Below, piece after piece: positions 34,302-44,009 of a DNA stretch of 64,000 nt. Numbering within the stretch: the first letter of the stretch is position 1; every line of letters starts with the position of its first letter. The position numbers and the translations under genes were made by a program. The stretch comes from Flavobacterium proteolyticum (lineage in GTDB: Bacteria > Bacteroidota > Bacteroidia > Flavobacteriales > Flavobacteriaceae), in NCBI RefSeq assembly GCF_015223105.1, contig NZ_JADFTZ010000002.1:248001-312000 (forward strand), written 5' to 3'. The notes under the pieces were generated by a model, which saw only the letters and a program-made list of their open reading frames with translations, was not told the origin of the DNA and did no database searches.

Positions 34302-34691
34302 TTAAAAAATATTTTCGATAAATTCTTTTGTAATAGGCTTGCTGGTAAACAAAACCGATTCATCTACCTTAGCTTTATGTATATACAAATCATCAACAGT
34401 AGTAGATAAAATACATATCTTAGTATGATTTTTTAACGTATCTGACAAAGAATTAAACTTTTCAATAAATGCAAATCCATCTAAAAGTGGCATATAGATA
34501 TCCAAAAAAATCAAATCCGGTAATTTAGCCGTTACATTTTGAAATTCTTCTAAATATTGAATAGCCGTTACGGAAGAATTAAATTCCATAATATCTACTG
34601 ATTCATCAAAATTAGTTATGATTTTTGAGGTAAAGTAACAATCAAACTCATTATCATCAACAATCATTACTTTTTTTACTTTAGCTTTCAT
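34302..34691 (-). CDS. Single-domain response regulator (receiver only)
   Basis: 129 residues, only a receiver domain. The acidic pair D12-D13 (VDDNE), phospho-acceptor D64 (IFLDIYMPLLDG) and the switch Lys in TSKPI are all present, so it should be phosphorylated. There is no output domain. It lies four bases behind the LytTR regulator and, with the GAF kinase upstream, makes a two-component set. It could act by protein contact or as a phosphate sink. Confidence 0.9.
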   Translation of the reverse strand: MKAKVKKVMIVDDNEFDCYFTSKIITNFDESVDIMEFNSSVTAIQYLEEFQNVTAKLPDLIFLDIYMPLLDGFAFIEKFNSLSDTLKNHTKICILSTTVDDLYIHKAKVDESVLFTSKPITKEFIENIF

Positions 34692-34695
34692 TACT

Positions 34696-35451
34696 TTATA
34701 TTTTAATAAATTTCACAAATTCTTCTTGTCTTCTCTTGGCTACGGGTAACGAAATTCCGTAATCAAACTCACAATAAAACCCATCTTTTTTTACAATTTT
34801 AACTATTTTTTTTATATTAACAACATAAGAATGATGAATTCTAAAAAAATAATTATTCAAAAGTAGAGAATTATACTCTCCAAGGTTTTTACTTGACAGA
34901 ATTTTTTGTTTGTTAGACAAAACAAACTCTGTATACTTTCCTTCCGCCTTGCAATACATAATATCTTCCACTTTAATCAATTCGATTTTATCAGATGACG
35001 AAATCGCGATAAAACCATTCTCACTCGTTTCACTACCATAACTTTTAATTTGATTGACCTTCTGATTTTGAAAACTCAATTCCATCTCAATCAACTTAAT
35101 AACCTTGTAAAGAGAAACAATAAGCTCATTAAAATCAAGCGGTTTTAACTGAAAATCAGCAGCTCCAAATCGAAAAGCATCATACGCTTTATTGATATCA
35201 GTTGACGCAAAAATGAACTTAGGAATATTAAAATCCAATTGTTTTATCAAATAAAATTCAGCTAAATTAGTGGCCGTTGGATCTAAAAATATCAGCTCAG
35301 GCTTGTGCGTTCTAATTAAAGTCATAGCTTCAGACAAACTATTTGCAAAACCGCAAATTTCGAGTATTACCGAATTTTCATCAGCAAATTTTGAAAGTTG
35401 TGCTACCACATCAGAGTTACTATCAATAATGATGGATTTCAGTAATCGCAT
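34696..35451 (-). CDS. LytTR-family response regulator with a divergent receiver
   Basis: 251 residues. The receiver (1-120) has D10 and the acceptor D57 (LIFLDPTATN) and K103 (LKP), but the usual second acidic residue after D10 is Ser (IIIDSNSD), and the MP after the acceptor is lost. Residues about 145-251 form a LytTR DNA-binding domain (EDIMYCKAEGKYTEF; FFRIHHSYVVNIKKI). It binds direct repeats as a dimer. A matching repeat pair lies upstream of the adhesin-like gene at 43820-43850, in the same probable transcription unit. Confidence 0.92.
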   Translation of the reverse strand: MRLLKSIIIDSNSDVVAQLSKFADENSVILEICGFANSLSEAMTLIRTHKPELIFLDPTATNLAEFYLIKQLDFNIPKFIFASTDINKAYDAFRFGAADFQLKPLDFNELIVSLYKVIKLIEMELSFQNQKVNQIKSYGSETSENGFIAISSSDKIELIKVEDIMYCKAEGKYTEFVLSNKQKILSSKNLGEYNSLLLNNYFFRIHHSYVVNIKKIVKIVKKDGFYCEFDYGISLPVAKRRQEEFVKFIKI

Positions 35452-35509
35452 AGAATGAATTTAGATATTAAAACTCCATAAAGATAATTATTTTTTTATG
35501 GTATTTTAC

Positions 35510-36718
35510 TTATTCTTTAGGAATTGTAATTAAAAATTTAGTTCCTTTACCCAATTGCGATTTTACAGTTATGGCGCCACCTAACTTTTGTATGATTTTT
35601 TTAACAGTGGCTAAACCTAATCCACTTCCTGCATATTCTGATTTGGTATGCAATCTTTTGAAAGGTTTGAAAATAGAATCATAATACTCTGTTGCAATAC
35701 CAATACCATTATCTTCAACTTCAAAATAGTAATGAAACAAGTCCGATTTATAACTAATTTTAACTTCTAGGGCACGCTCCTGACTTCTGTACTTCAAAGC
35801 ATTATCAATCAAATTGTAAAAAATCATGTGCAAAGCCAATTTAGAATAATAAATGGCTGGCATTGACTGAATAACCAAATTAGAATCTGAGGAATGATGG
35901 TGTTCCACCAAATTATGGAAAATTTGCTCAAGAAAAACATTCAAATCAATCGACTCTTTTTCGTCAATTTTACTATCAGATTTGGCATAATCCAACAAAT
36001 CAACGATCAATTGATTCATGGTATCTACATTGGTATTAATGAACTGAAAGTATTTTTGCTCTTTTTCATCTATTTGACCTTCGCGTTTCATTTCAATAAG
36101 TTGTAAAAAAGACTTAATGGAACGTAAGGGAGCACGTAAATCATGTGCAGCAGTGTGCGCAAATTCTTCCATTTGTTTTGAATAATACTCAACCTCTTCT
36201 TGGTATCGTTTTAACTCAAAATTTTGTCTTCTAAGTTCGAGTAAATAAACAATCTGTTTGGCAAGACGTTTTAAAATTTGTTTTTTTTCTTCAGAAATTG
36301 TTTTGGGTTCTTCTTGACTAATAACACACAAAGTTCCGAAAGCAATTCCTGACGAATTTTGTAATGGAACGCCATAATAAGAAACAATGTTTAGATCATT
36401 TTCTACTAAAGGACTATTTTGAAATCTACTATCTGTTCTTAAATCAGGCACTTCAAATAGTTCTTCATTTGAAAGCAAGGCGTGAAAACAAATGGAATGC
36501 TCAATCGGAGTTTCTTGTAAATCAACACCTACCTTAGATTTAAAAAACTGACGTTTATCATCAATCAAACTAAGTAACACAATAGGCATATCACAAATAC
36601 ATGAAGCCAAACGAGTAATATCATCATACATTTCTTCTGGCAAAGTATCTAGAATTTTATAATTTTCTAAAGCCTTTACTCGACTGTAATCCTGATGATT
36701 TAATATCTTATTTTCCAT
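35510..36718 (-). CDS. GAF-domain sensor histidine kinase
   Basis: 402 residues from the ATG at 36718 (MENKILNHQDYSRVKALENY). Residues about 25-170 are a GAF domain typical of cytoplasmic sensor kinases, including HSICFHAL and YYGVPLQNSSG. A short coiled coil leads to the HisKA box with H192 (AAHDLRAPLRS), followed by HATPase motifs (NLIDNALKYRS, DNGIGI, GSGLGLATVKKI). There is no membrane segment. It starts 21 bases behind the OmpA gene and precedes the LytTR regulator by 58 bases, so it links a T9SS cluster to a regulator. Confidence 0.93.
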   Translation of the reverse strand: MENKILNHQDYSRVKALENYKILDTLPEEMYDDITRLASCICDMPIVLLSLIDDKRQFFKSKVGVDLQETPIEHSICFHALLSNEELFEVPDLRTDSRFQNSPLVENDLNIVSYYGVPLQNSSGIAFGTLCVISQEEPKTISEEKKQILKRLAKQIVYLLELRRQNFELKRYQEEVEYYSKQMEEFAHTAAHDLRAPLRSIKSFLQLIEMKREGQIDEKEQKYFQFINTNVDTMNQLIVDLLDYAKSDSKIDEKESIDLNVFLEQIFHNLVEHHHSSDSNLVIQSMPAIYYSKLALHMIFYNLIDNALKYRSQERALEVKISYKSDLFHYYFEVEDNGIGIATEYYDSIFKPFKRLHTKSEYAGSGLGLATVKKIIQKLGGAITVKSQLGKGTKFLITIPKE

Positions 36719-36739
36719 TGTTCTAAAATACAAAAAAAA

Positions 36740-38668
36740 TTAATATCCCGTTACAATAAATTCGCTTCTTCTATTCATTTGATGCTCCTCTTCTGAACAT
36801 GTAACGCCATCAACGCAACGATTGATAGGTTCTTTTTCACCTAAACCTTTGCTAGTAATTCTACTTACATGAATTCCTTTTGCTACTAACCAATTAAGGG
36901 TAGCCAAAGCCCTTTTATTAGACAATTCTAAATTATAATCAGCTGAAGCTCTACTATCGGTATGCGATTTAATTTCCAATTTTAGCTCTGGATATTGTTG
37001 TAAAACATGTAAAAGTATGGCAATCTGCTTTTCTGCTTTAGCATTAATTTTAGAATCATCTAAATCAAAATGAATGTTTTGAATGGAGAAAAACTTAGCC
37101 AAATCAACTCCCTGTTTTAATTGTATTTCTTTTGGCAACAAAACAATTGAAGTGTTTTTATTTGAAATTAATTGCGATTTTATATAATCTTCTTTTGTTT
37201 CGTAAGCATCATGTTCATACCTTAAATACCAACCCAATGTGGTATAATTATTATTCAAAATAAATTCTCCATTAGCATTTGTCGTAGTTTTATCTACTAT
37301 TTTTCTAGAATCATCAAATAACGAAACAGTAGCATTTGATATGGGAGTTCCAAACAAGGCATCTTGCAACTTACCAGTAAAAACTTGCGCTTCAACTGAA
37401 TATATAGTAGTATTTTCGATAAATTTATAAACATCATCGCTTCCCTTTCCTTCTGGTCGATTGGAAGAAAGATATCCTATTTGTGTTTCTGAATTTATAA
37501 CATAAGCAAAATCATCATAAGCAGTATTAATAGGATTGCCCAAATTTACAGGTTTGGAAAAGCTTCTATCTTCATTCATTTTTGAAACAAAAACATCTAA
37601 CCCACCCAAACCTAAATGACCATCTGAAGCAAAATACAGTTCGCCATTAGAGGATAAAAAAGGAAATGTTTCTCGTCCTTCTGTATTAATAGTGGCACCC
37701 AAATTTTCTGGAGCATCAAATTTTCCATCAGCTAAAATTGCTACTCGATACAAATCAGACTGCCCTAATGTACCTGGCATATTGGAAGAAAAATAAAGTG
37801 TCTTCTCGTCTGGACTCAAAGTTGGATGTGCACAATTGTAATTATCGCTATTAAAAGCCAATTCCACAACATCAGTCCATTGTCCATTTTTTAAACGAGC
37901 GCTGTAAATTTTAAGAGAAACCTCATCCTTGTTATTTTTCTTTTGTTTATTTTTTTTAAAATTATTTCGAGTAAAATAAAGCGTTAAACCATCTTTTGTT
38001 AAAACAGCGGTAGACTCATTACTATTAAAGATAGTATTCTTAAGAAATGATTCTGAATTTTCGAATTGATTAGATGCATTCACTTTACTACTATACAAGG
38101 CAGAAAAAGGCTGCTTAGTCCAACTATCAAGTTTTGATTCTTTTGACGCTCTAGCACTTGTGAAAATGATTCCATCTTTTGATTCAAAAACACCATAATC
38201 GCTAAAGGCAGAATTAATTTCTAAATTCGAAATTGTATAACGTTTACTATCGGTTTTAATTTGAGATAAATAATTGGATTGCGCCTCAAATTGTTGGGCT
38301 CTTGAATCGGCTTTTTTCATTCTTGAAAACAAAGCATGATAATAATTTGATTTTTCAAGATCAGGAATCGTTTTCAAGGTTTGTGAATAGCGATAATAAT
38401 ATTCATAATCAATATCCTCAGTAGACTTTATTAATTTTTCGTACCAAACATTAGCTTCCGAATAATTGGCATTAAAATAATAGGAATCGGCTATTTTTTT
38501 ATAAATATCAGGAGAACCATACCCATTTTTATCTACTTCAATATAAATAGAAACAGCATTCATATAGCCTAATTTTTCAAAGGCAGCATTAGCTTCTTTT
38601 ATTTTCTTTTCTTGTGAAAATCCAATAAAAAAAAGCATCAACATAAAAATAGTGTAGCTACTTTTCAT
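36740..38668 (-). CDS. OmpA-family protein with TPR and PD40 repeats (PorE-like)
   Basis: 642 residues. Signal peptide MKSSYTIFMLMLFFIGFSQ. TPR-like helices (25-130), WD40-like PD40 beta-propeller repeats with SPDEKTLYFSSNMPGTLG (about 140-430), a carboxypeptidase-regulatory-like beta fold (about 440-520), then an OmpA peptidoglycan-binding domain (FDLDDSKINAKAEKQIAILL to the end). This is the layout of Bacteroidota OmpA proteins beside PorP/SprF genes. It probably ties the outer membrane apparatus to peptidoglycan. The PorP/SprF gene is 11 bases upstream. Confidence 0.92.
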   Translation of the reverse strand: MKSSYTIFMLMLFFIGFSQEKKIKEANAAFEKLGYMNAVSIYIEVDKNGYGSPDIYKKIADSYYFNANYSEANVWYEKLIKSTEDIDYEYYYRYSQTLKTIPDLEKSNYYHALFSRMKKADSRAQQFEAQSNYLSQIKTDSKRYTISNLEINSAFSDYGVFESKDGIIFTSARASKESKLDSWTKQPFSALYSSKVNASNQFENSESFLKNTIFNSNESTAVLTKDGLTLYFTRNNFKKNKQKKNNKDEVSLKIYSARLKNGQWTDVVELAFNSDNYNCAHPTLSPDEKTLYFSSNMPGTLGQSDLYRVAILADGKFDAPENLGATINTEGRETFPFLSSNGELYFASDGHLGLGGLDVFVSKMNEDRSFSKPVNLGNPINTAYDDFAYVINSETQIGYLSSNRPEGKGSDDVYKFIENTTIYSVEAQVFTGKLQDALFGTPISNATVSLFDDSRKIVDKTTTNANGEFILNNNYTTLGWYLRYEHDAYETKEDYIKSQLISNKNTSIVLLPKEIQLKQGVDLAKFFSIQNIHFDLDDSKINAKAEKQIAILLHVLQQYPELKLEIKSHTDSRASADYNLELSNKRALATLNWLVAKGIHVSRITSKGLGEKEPINRCVDGVTCSEEEHQMNRRSEFIVTGY

Positions 38669-38679
38669 AATGTATTTTT

Positions 38680-39612
38680 TTAAAAGAATCTTGGAGAAAA
38701 AACTTTTGCATCTGACTTAAGAAACTCAAAGCGTAAAAAGAATTCGTGCGAACCCGAATTATAATTAGCCAATTGAGCAGCTTCTGTATCATATGAATAC
38801 CCAACAAAAATGGAATCAGATACCTGAAATCCAACCAAAGCACTTACAGCGCCATTAATACGATAAGCGCCACCTGCTGTTAATTTATCATAGAATAAAA
38901 AATTTGCTGTTAAATCAACTTGCAAAGGAGAACCCGAAACAAATTTTGATAAGAAAGCGGGTTTAAATTTTACGGTATCACTCAAATCAAAAACGTAGCC
39001 TCCCATAAAATAGTAATGCATACTTTTAGTTGCTGTTGAAGATCGTGTATTATCATCGTAGTGCTTTGTTTCTAAAAAATTAGGCACAGATAATCCCAAA
39101 TAATAGTGATCAGAATACCAATAAAATCCTGCACCAAAATTAGGAGAAAATCGATTGTCCACATTATTTTGCAACAACGGATCACTCGGATCATATATAC
39201 TTAACTTGGTATAATCTACATTCAGTAAATTGGCAGTAGCTTTAAATCCAAATGACAACTGAGACAAATTCTCAAATCCAATGCGATAAGAAAAATCCGC
39301 TGACAGGGTTTGCTCAATTGACGGACCAATTTCGTCGTTAATAACAGACAGTCCCCAACCCATATTTGAGTCTTTCATAGGAGAATGAACAGAAACAGAA
39401 GCAGTCTCAGGAGCACCTTCAAGGCCAACCCATTGAGAACGATAAAGAGCTAATACACTCAAAGCATCACGAGTACCAGCATAAGCCGGATTGATAACAG
39501 TAGTGTTGTACATGTAATTAGTAAACTGTGGATCTTGTTGCGAAAACACACGTTCCGCAGTTAGCAGCAACAACATAGGAGTTACCACTAATAATTGAAT
39601 TAACTTTCTCAT
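38680..39612 (-). CDS. PorP/SprF-family type IX secretion outer membrane protein
   Basis: 310 residues. The signal peptide ends near residue 24, and the mature protein starts QQDPQFTNYMYNTTVINPAY followed by AGTRDALSVLALYRSQWVG, the PorP/SprF signature. A beta-barrel of the outer membrane is expected, ending with FLRFEFL near the C terminus. SprF of Flavobacterium is needed to export its type B adhesin partner, and here the partner is the gene upstream. A perfect hairpin lies in the 132-base gap between them. Confidence 0.95.
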   Translation of the reverse strand: MRKLIQLLVVTPMLLLLTAERVFSQQDPQFTNYMYNTTVINPAYAGTRDALSVLALYRSQWVGLEGAPETASVSVHSPMKDSNMGWGLSVINDEIGPSIEQTLSADFSYRIGFENLSQLSFGFKATANLLNVDYTKLSIYDPSDPLLQNNVDNRFSPNFGAGFYWYSDHYYLGLSVPNFLETKHYDDNTRSSTATKSMHYYFMGGYVFDLSDTVKFKPAFLSKFVSGSPLQVDLTANFLFYDKLTAGGAYRINGAVSALVGFQVSDSIFVGYSYDTEAAQLANYNSGSHEFFLRFEFLKSDAKVFSPRFF

Positions 39613-39678
39613 TTTGTATTTTGGGGGATTTAATGATGAGAATTTTACGATATCAGGGTGAATAAATACTTACTACTA

Positions 39679-39703
39679 GAAAGGAGTTGAAACAACTCCT
39701 TTC
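39679..39703 (-). other. Perfect 11-bp hairpin between adhesin-like gene and porP/sprF
   Basis: GAAAGGAGTTG (39679-39689) and CAACTCCTTTC (39693-39703) with an AAA loop. There is no T-run on the minus strand, so it is more likely an mRNA processing or stability element than a terminator. Confidence 0.6.
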
Positions 39704-39744
39704 AGAGTAATAAGCTTCCCCAAAATATCCATAAAATGAATGCC

Positions 39745-42700
39745 TTAATTGGATGCTATATATAAGTATCCTGTTTTTTGTACGTTTTTTAAATTATCAA
39801 CAATATTGTCGTATGAAATCACATAAAAATAGGTTCCTTGAGGCAACATGCCACTCGATACGTTTAATGAACTATCGGAAACACCTTTGAAAACATGAGT
39901 TACATTATCATAACTAGAAGTTTCAAATACTTTAGCACCATAACGATTGAAAATCTCAACCTTATTATTCGGATAACACTCTATGCCTTCTAAGTAAAAA
40001 ATATCATTTTTACCATCTCCGTTCGGAGTCAAAGCATTGTATATTTTAACACCACAACTTAAAACTACTTCTTGTTCTAAAATGGATACATTACCACAAG
40101 CATCAGAAGCTGTCCATTTTCTAAAAATTTTAGATTGACTAGCACAATCTCCGGCTTCTTGAGTTTCTTCATACGTAACAGAAACCATATTAGAATCATC
40201 TGTTGCTAAAACTTCGGGTATAGCTGCAATTTGTTCACAATCGGAATAAATTACCTCAGCTACTGAAGTAGTAAAAATTGGAGCTTTAATATCTTGAACA
40301 AAAACATGTTGACTCAATTCACTAACATTACCACAAGAATCAGTAGCCAACCAATAACGGATAATTTCAGAATTAGAACTACAAGTACCTGTAATTAATT
40401 CTTGCTCATAAGTTACTGTAACTTCTGAAGCGCAATTATCAGTCGCTTCAATAGTATAAACAGGTAACACATCTTGAACAGATAAGTATAAAGTTCTTGG
40501 AATTTGAGTCACAATTACAGGAGCCACATCATCTTGAATTAAAAAAGTTTGACTACAAGTAAATTGATTTAGAATTTCTGAACTATTTCTATTTTGATTC
40601 GCATAAAAAGTAATTGTATAAGTGCGTACCACGGTACTACCACATGTGGCAGCTCCTGTATTAACAGCACTAATAACAACTGTTGAACATTCCTCACCAA
40701 TAATTTCTCCTGCATGAATTCCCAACTGTTCAAAAGCAGCTACAGTTAATTCCGTTTCAGAAGGGATAGTAGCATAACAAGGAACGATTTCATCTATAAA
40801 AACGGGACAAACTACATCAGTTATACATCTAGAATCCAAATGAATATCTGAAACATTCGACCAATTTCCCTGAAAATCTTGAATACGATAAGATCGAACA
40901 GATGGAACACCTGCAAATGATGCATCAGGTATAAAAGTTGCAGTTCCATTAACAGTATTCAAATTCCAAACCCCTTCTCCTGATACCTGCATTTGAACGG
41001 AATTTCCATTAGGAGTAACAGTTGTATTTGAAGTGGCAGAAGTAACAAACTCTAAAGTAGCTGGATTAACAACATCACCAAGAATATCATTCTGAATCAA
41101 GTCTATTGTAACTGTTTGCCCCATTATATAACGAGAGAAATCAGATTGTGTAACAGGTAATAAATCAAAACTTATTACAGCCTCATTACTGATATTTTCA
41201 TTATAATCACGTATAAAATAAGTAACACTAGTTGGAGTTCCATAAAAAGTAGCTTGAGGAACAAATTGAATTAATCCAGAAACGATATCAATACTCCATC
41301 TACCTTCATTTGGCATATCAAATCCAATTAAATTATTTTCTGAGCAATAGGCTTTATTTTGAGCATTAGCAGGCTCAAAAAATCGAATTCGAGTAGGATT
41401 AACAACTGCTCCAACGGTATCATTTTGATAAGCGTTAATAGTAATAGTGGAGTTAGGTGAATATGTCAAAACATCATCACTAGCAACCGGACATGAAGGA
41501 GCTAAAATAGCTACTGAAATATGTTGCTGACTAGTACATTGAGTGGTTAAATCAGTACAGATAAACTGGTAATTCCCCACGCTTAAATTTTCAACCAAAA
41601 AAGTAGAAGTAGTTCCTTGATATTGTGCTCCAGTTGTAACCTCACTTACAGTCCACTGCCCAGGCAAATTAGACAATAAAACTGAGGCTAAAGATTCGTC
41701 ACACCCTACTGAATTAACAATCGAAACTGTTGGATTTGGTGCATTGTACACGTAAAAAGACTGTGCAAATTCGCGTCCACAAGCATCTTTAGTTTTTGCC
41801 AAATAAGTTGTACCAGCTTGTAATCCACTAAAAACTGTTGAACTTTGATAATTATAAATTTGTTGCGTACCGCTAGCATCATACAACGCATAAGTGTAGG
41901 GAGCTCTTCCTCCTGTTGCTACCATATTCACGGTAGTTTCACAAGCAACTATAGATTCAAAAGTAAAAGGAGCTAATGCTACTGTAAAGGCATACTCATA
42001 TAAAAAACCACCTTGCAAACGAGGTAAACCATTAACACCTCCTAATTGTCTAGGTTCAACAACCTGACCATTACGAACTCCTCCATAACGGAAATAATAT
42101 TGCTGATTATTAGGCACTGAAAAAGTAATAGTTCTATTGGTGCTGTTATAATTAAATGGACTACCATAGCCTATATCTCCTGAGAAAACAACAGCTCCAG
42201 ACTGATTATAAAGAGCAACATAAGTAAACACTAATCCAACTGGTAAAGTCAAAACTACAGGAACCATATTTGTTATAGAGCCACAGCTAATAACATCATG
42301 AGTAATCTCAGAATTTCTAGTATGAGCTGTTGTATGTTCAAAGGTTTTGGTTTTACCACAAGCATCAGTCAAAGTAAAATTATAGGTTCCTGGAGGAAAT
42401 GATCTTGAATCACTATAAGATAAAGAATTGGTAGCAAATGGATTGGTAAATGTCATTGAATAAGGATATGAAACATGTCTAGAAGTAAGACTAGAACCAG
42501 CATTTGCTTGAGTAGTATAATTTGCAGGACCAGAATTTACAGTTAAAGCAACAGGACCAACAACAAAACTAGAAACAGGAAGCTCATTCAATCGAATTAA
42601 AGAAACATCATCAAAATACGCACTTTGATCAATAAATGAGGCACTAAAATTAGAATCCATAGAGGGATTAAAAGGAGTAACATCTTCTCTAATTAACCTT

Positions 42701-43740
42701 TGAACTGTAAAACCACACGCATCAATTAATGTAACACGATATTCAATACCATATTTCAAACCTAAAGCTACAGAAATTGCACCTCCTGTCGGTGTACCAT
42801 TAATATGAGATAAATCAACACTTTGAGTGGTAATAGGATTGCCAAATATATTAACAGGAACATTCCCCGGATTACTTGTTTCTTCAACTGAAACTTGAAC
42901 AGGATTTACAACATTATCTCTAAAGAATTTAACATCATATCCATAAGCACATGAATTATTAGGATCGATAAAAACAGAAATTCTTGGAGCATCAAAAATG
43001 ATATTCTTATTTACAGGCATATTAACAACGCCTCCAGGTATAGATCCGCAATTATTAAACCCAGAATAAGTTATAGAACTTCCATTAAAAAAAGAAACTG
43101 GAATAATTATATCTACACTTTTGTTGGTTTGAATGTACGGCTCTGTTTGAGGAAAATTAGAAACAAACTCAATTGTATTCCCTAAATTATTTACTAGTGT
43201 ATAATTGACATTACCTGTACCTGTATTGGAAATAGTTTTGAATCTAAATTTAAAGGAGTCACCGCAAGTATTAGAGTTTAAAGTAGTAATTCTATCTACT
43301 AAACTTACATAAGTAACAACCGAAACAGCATTATTTAAACCATTTGCAATAACAATAGTTTTATCAGCGCTATTTCCACCACATGAGTCCATCACATCCA
43401 CTACATAGGTACCTGCTAACAAACCAGTAACCACATATGAACTAGTATTTTGAGAAAGGCTAAAGTTTCTTGCTCCTCCTGGTCCACTTAAAATTCGAAT
43501 TTGATAATTTTGATTCGTAAAATCATTTTGTCCCAAAGTACTGTGAATATTTGTCAAGCGAATCTCACCATCTGCACCATTAAAACATCTTGGTGAAACA
43601 AAGCTATAACCAAAATCATCTGCCGGTCTAACTGAACCATTGGCACATTGCGTGTATGCATTTTCACAAAATAAAAGAGAGAAAACCACAAGCACAAATA
43701 GCGGCAAATTTGAATTTATTTTAAGTATTTTTGTATTCAT
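39745..43740 (-). CDS. Large surface protein with T9SS type B sorting domain
   Basis: 1331 residues. Signal peptide MNTKILKINSNLPLFVLVVF ending near residue 31. Residues 31-750 are Ser/Thr/Asn-rich with SprB-type repeats (for example GADGEIRLTNIHSTLG). Two CshA-like blocks (about 752-965) share YQNDTVGAVVNP/IQNDILGDVVNP and SGEGVWNLNTVNG-type motifs. Two HYR-like blocks with DSCGNVS/DACGNVS follow. Residues 1232-1331 are the type B gliding-motility C-terminal domain: ALTPNGDGKNDIFYLEGIE and VEIFNRYGAKVFET. It should be placed on the surface by the neighbouring PorP/SprF protein. Likely an adhesin; ligand unknown. Confidence 0.93.
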   Translation of the reverse strand: MNTKILKINSNLPLFVLVVFSLLFCENAYTQCANGSVRPADDFGYSFVSPRCFNGADGEIRLTNIHSTLGQNDFTNQNYQIRILSGPGGARNFSLSQNTSSYVVTGLLAGTYVVDVMDSCGGNSADKTIVIANGLNNAVSVVTYVSLVDRITTLNSNTCGDSFKFRFKTISNTGTGNVNYTLVNNLGNTIEFVSNFPQTEPYIQTNKSVDIIIPVSFFNGSSITYSGFNNCGSIPGGVVNMPVNKNIIFDAPRISVFIDPNNSCAYGYDVKFFRDNVVNPVQVSVEETSNPGNVPVNIFGNPITTQSVDLSHINGTPTGGAISVALGLKYGIEYRVTLIDACGFTVQRLIREDVTPFNPSMDSNFSASFIDQSAYFDDVSLIRLNELPVSSFVVGPVALTVNSGPANYTTQANAGSSLTSRHVSYPYSMTFTNPFATNSLSYSDSRSFPPGTYNFTLTDACGKTKTFEHTTAHTRNSEITHDVISCGSITNMVPVVLTLPVGLVFTYVALYNQSGAVVFSGDIGYGSPFNYNSTNRTITFSVPNNQQYYFRYGGVRNGQVVEPRQLGGVNGLPRLQGGFLYEYAFTVALAPFTFESIVACETTVNMVATGGRAPYTYALYDASGTQQIYNYQSSTVFSGLQAGTTYLAKTKDACGREFAQSFYVYNAPNPTVSIVNSVGCDESLASVLLSNLPGQWTVSEVTTGAQYQGTTSTFLVENLSVGNYQFICTDLTTQCTSQQHISVAILAPSCPVASDDVLTYSPNSTITINAYQNDTVGAVVNPTRIRFFEPANAQNKAYCSENNLIGFDMPNEGRWSIDIVSGLIQFVPQATFYGTPTSVTYFIRDYNENISNEAVISFDLLPVTQSDFSRYIMGQTVTIDLIQNDILGDVVNPATLEFVTSATSNTTVTPNGNSVQMQVSGEGVWNLNTVNGTATFIPDASFAGVPSVRSYRIQDFQGNWSNVSDIHLDSRCITDVVCPVFIDEIVPCYATIPSETELTVAAFEQLGIHAGEIIGEECSTVVISAVNTGAATCGSTVVRTYTITFYANQNRNSSEILNQFTCSQTFLIQDDVAPVIVTQIPRTLYLSVQDVLPVYTIEATDNCASEVTVTYEQELITGTCSSNSEIIRYWLATDSCGNVSELSQHVFVQDIKAPIFTTSVAEVIYSDCEQIAAIPEVLATDDSNMVSVTYEETQEAGDCASQSKIFRKWTASDACGNVSILEQEVVLSCGVKIYNALTPNGDGKNDIFYLEGIECYPNNKVEIFNRYGAKVFETSSYDNVTHVFKGVSDSSLNVSSGMLPQGTYFYVISYDNIVDNLKNVQKTGYLYIASN

Positions 43741-43819
43741 AACTCTTTATTTTAGGGAATAATTACTGTTTGAACAAGTACAAATTTGTAGTAACCTTGG
43801 TTCATTCCCTACGCCTAAG

Positions 43820-43850
43820 TAATAACTGTAAAGATTTTATTAATAACTGT
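43820..43850 (-). promoter_or_regulatory. Pair of LytTR-like direct repeats upstream of the adhesin-like gene
   Basis: On the minus strand ACAGTTATTA occurs twice (43850-43841 and 43829-43820) with a 21-bp period. This is the geometry of LytTR sites (9-bp half sites, 12-bp spacer), and the half sites match the LytTR consensus at eight of nine positions. The proximal copy lies about 31 bases upstream of a -7-like CAAATTTG (43788-43781), so it would abut the -33 region. Elsewhere in 43741-44009 are an inverted pair TAGGGAAT/ATTCCCTA (43753-43760, 43804-43811) and a -7-like TATTTTTG at 43925-43932 facing the kinase gene. Confidence 0.55.
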
Positions 43851-44009
43851 TCTTGCACTCAGAATATCTTTAAAACAAATACTTATATTTTTTTTTCAAA
43901 TTAAACTTCACTTACAATTTATATTATTTTTGTATTATTTTTTGTATATTTACATACCTAGAGCACCATAATAAGAATCTCTTTTAATTCTTTTATCTTC
44001 AAACTTATT

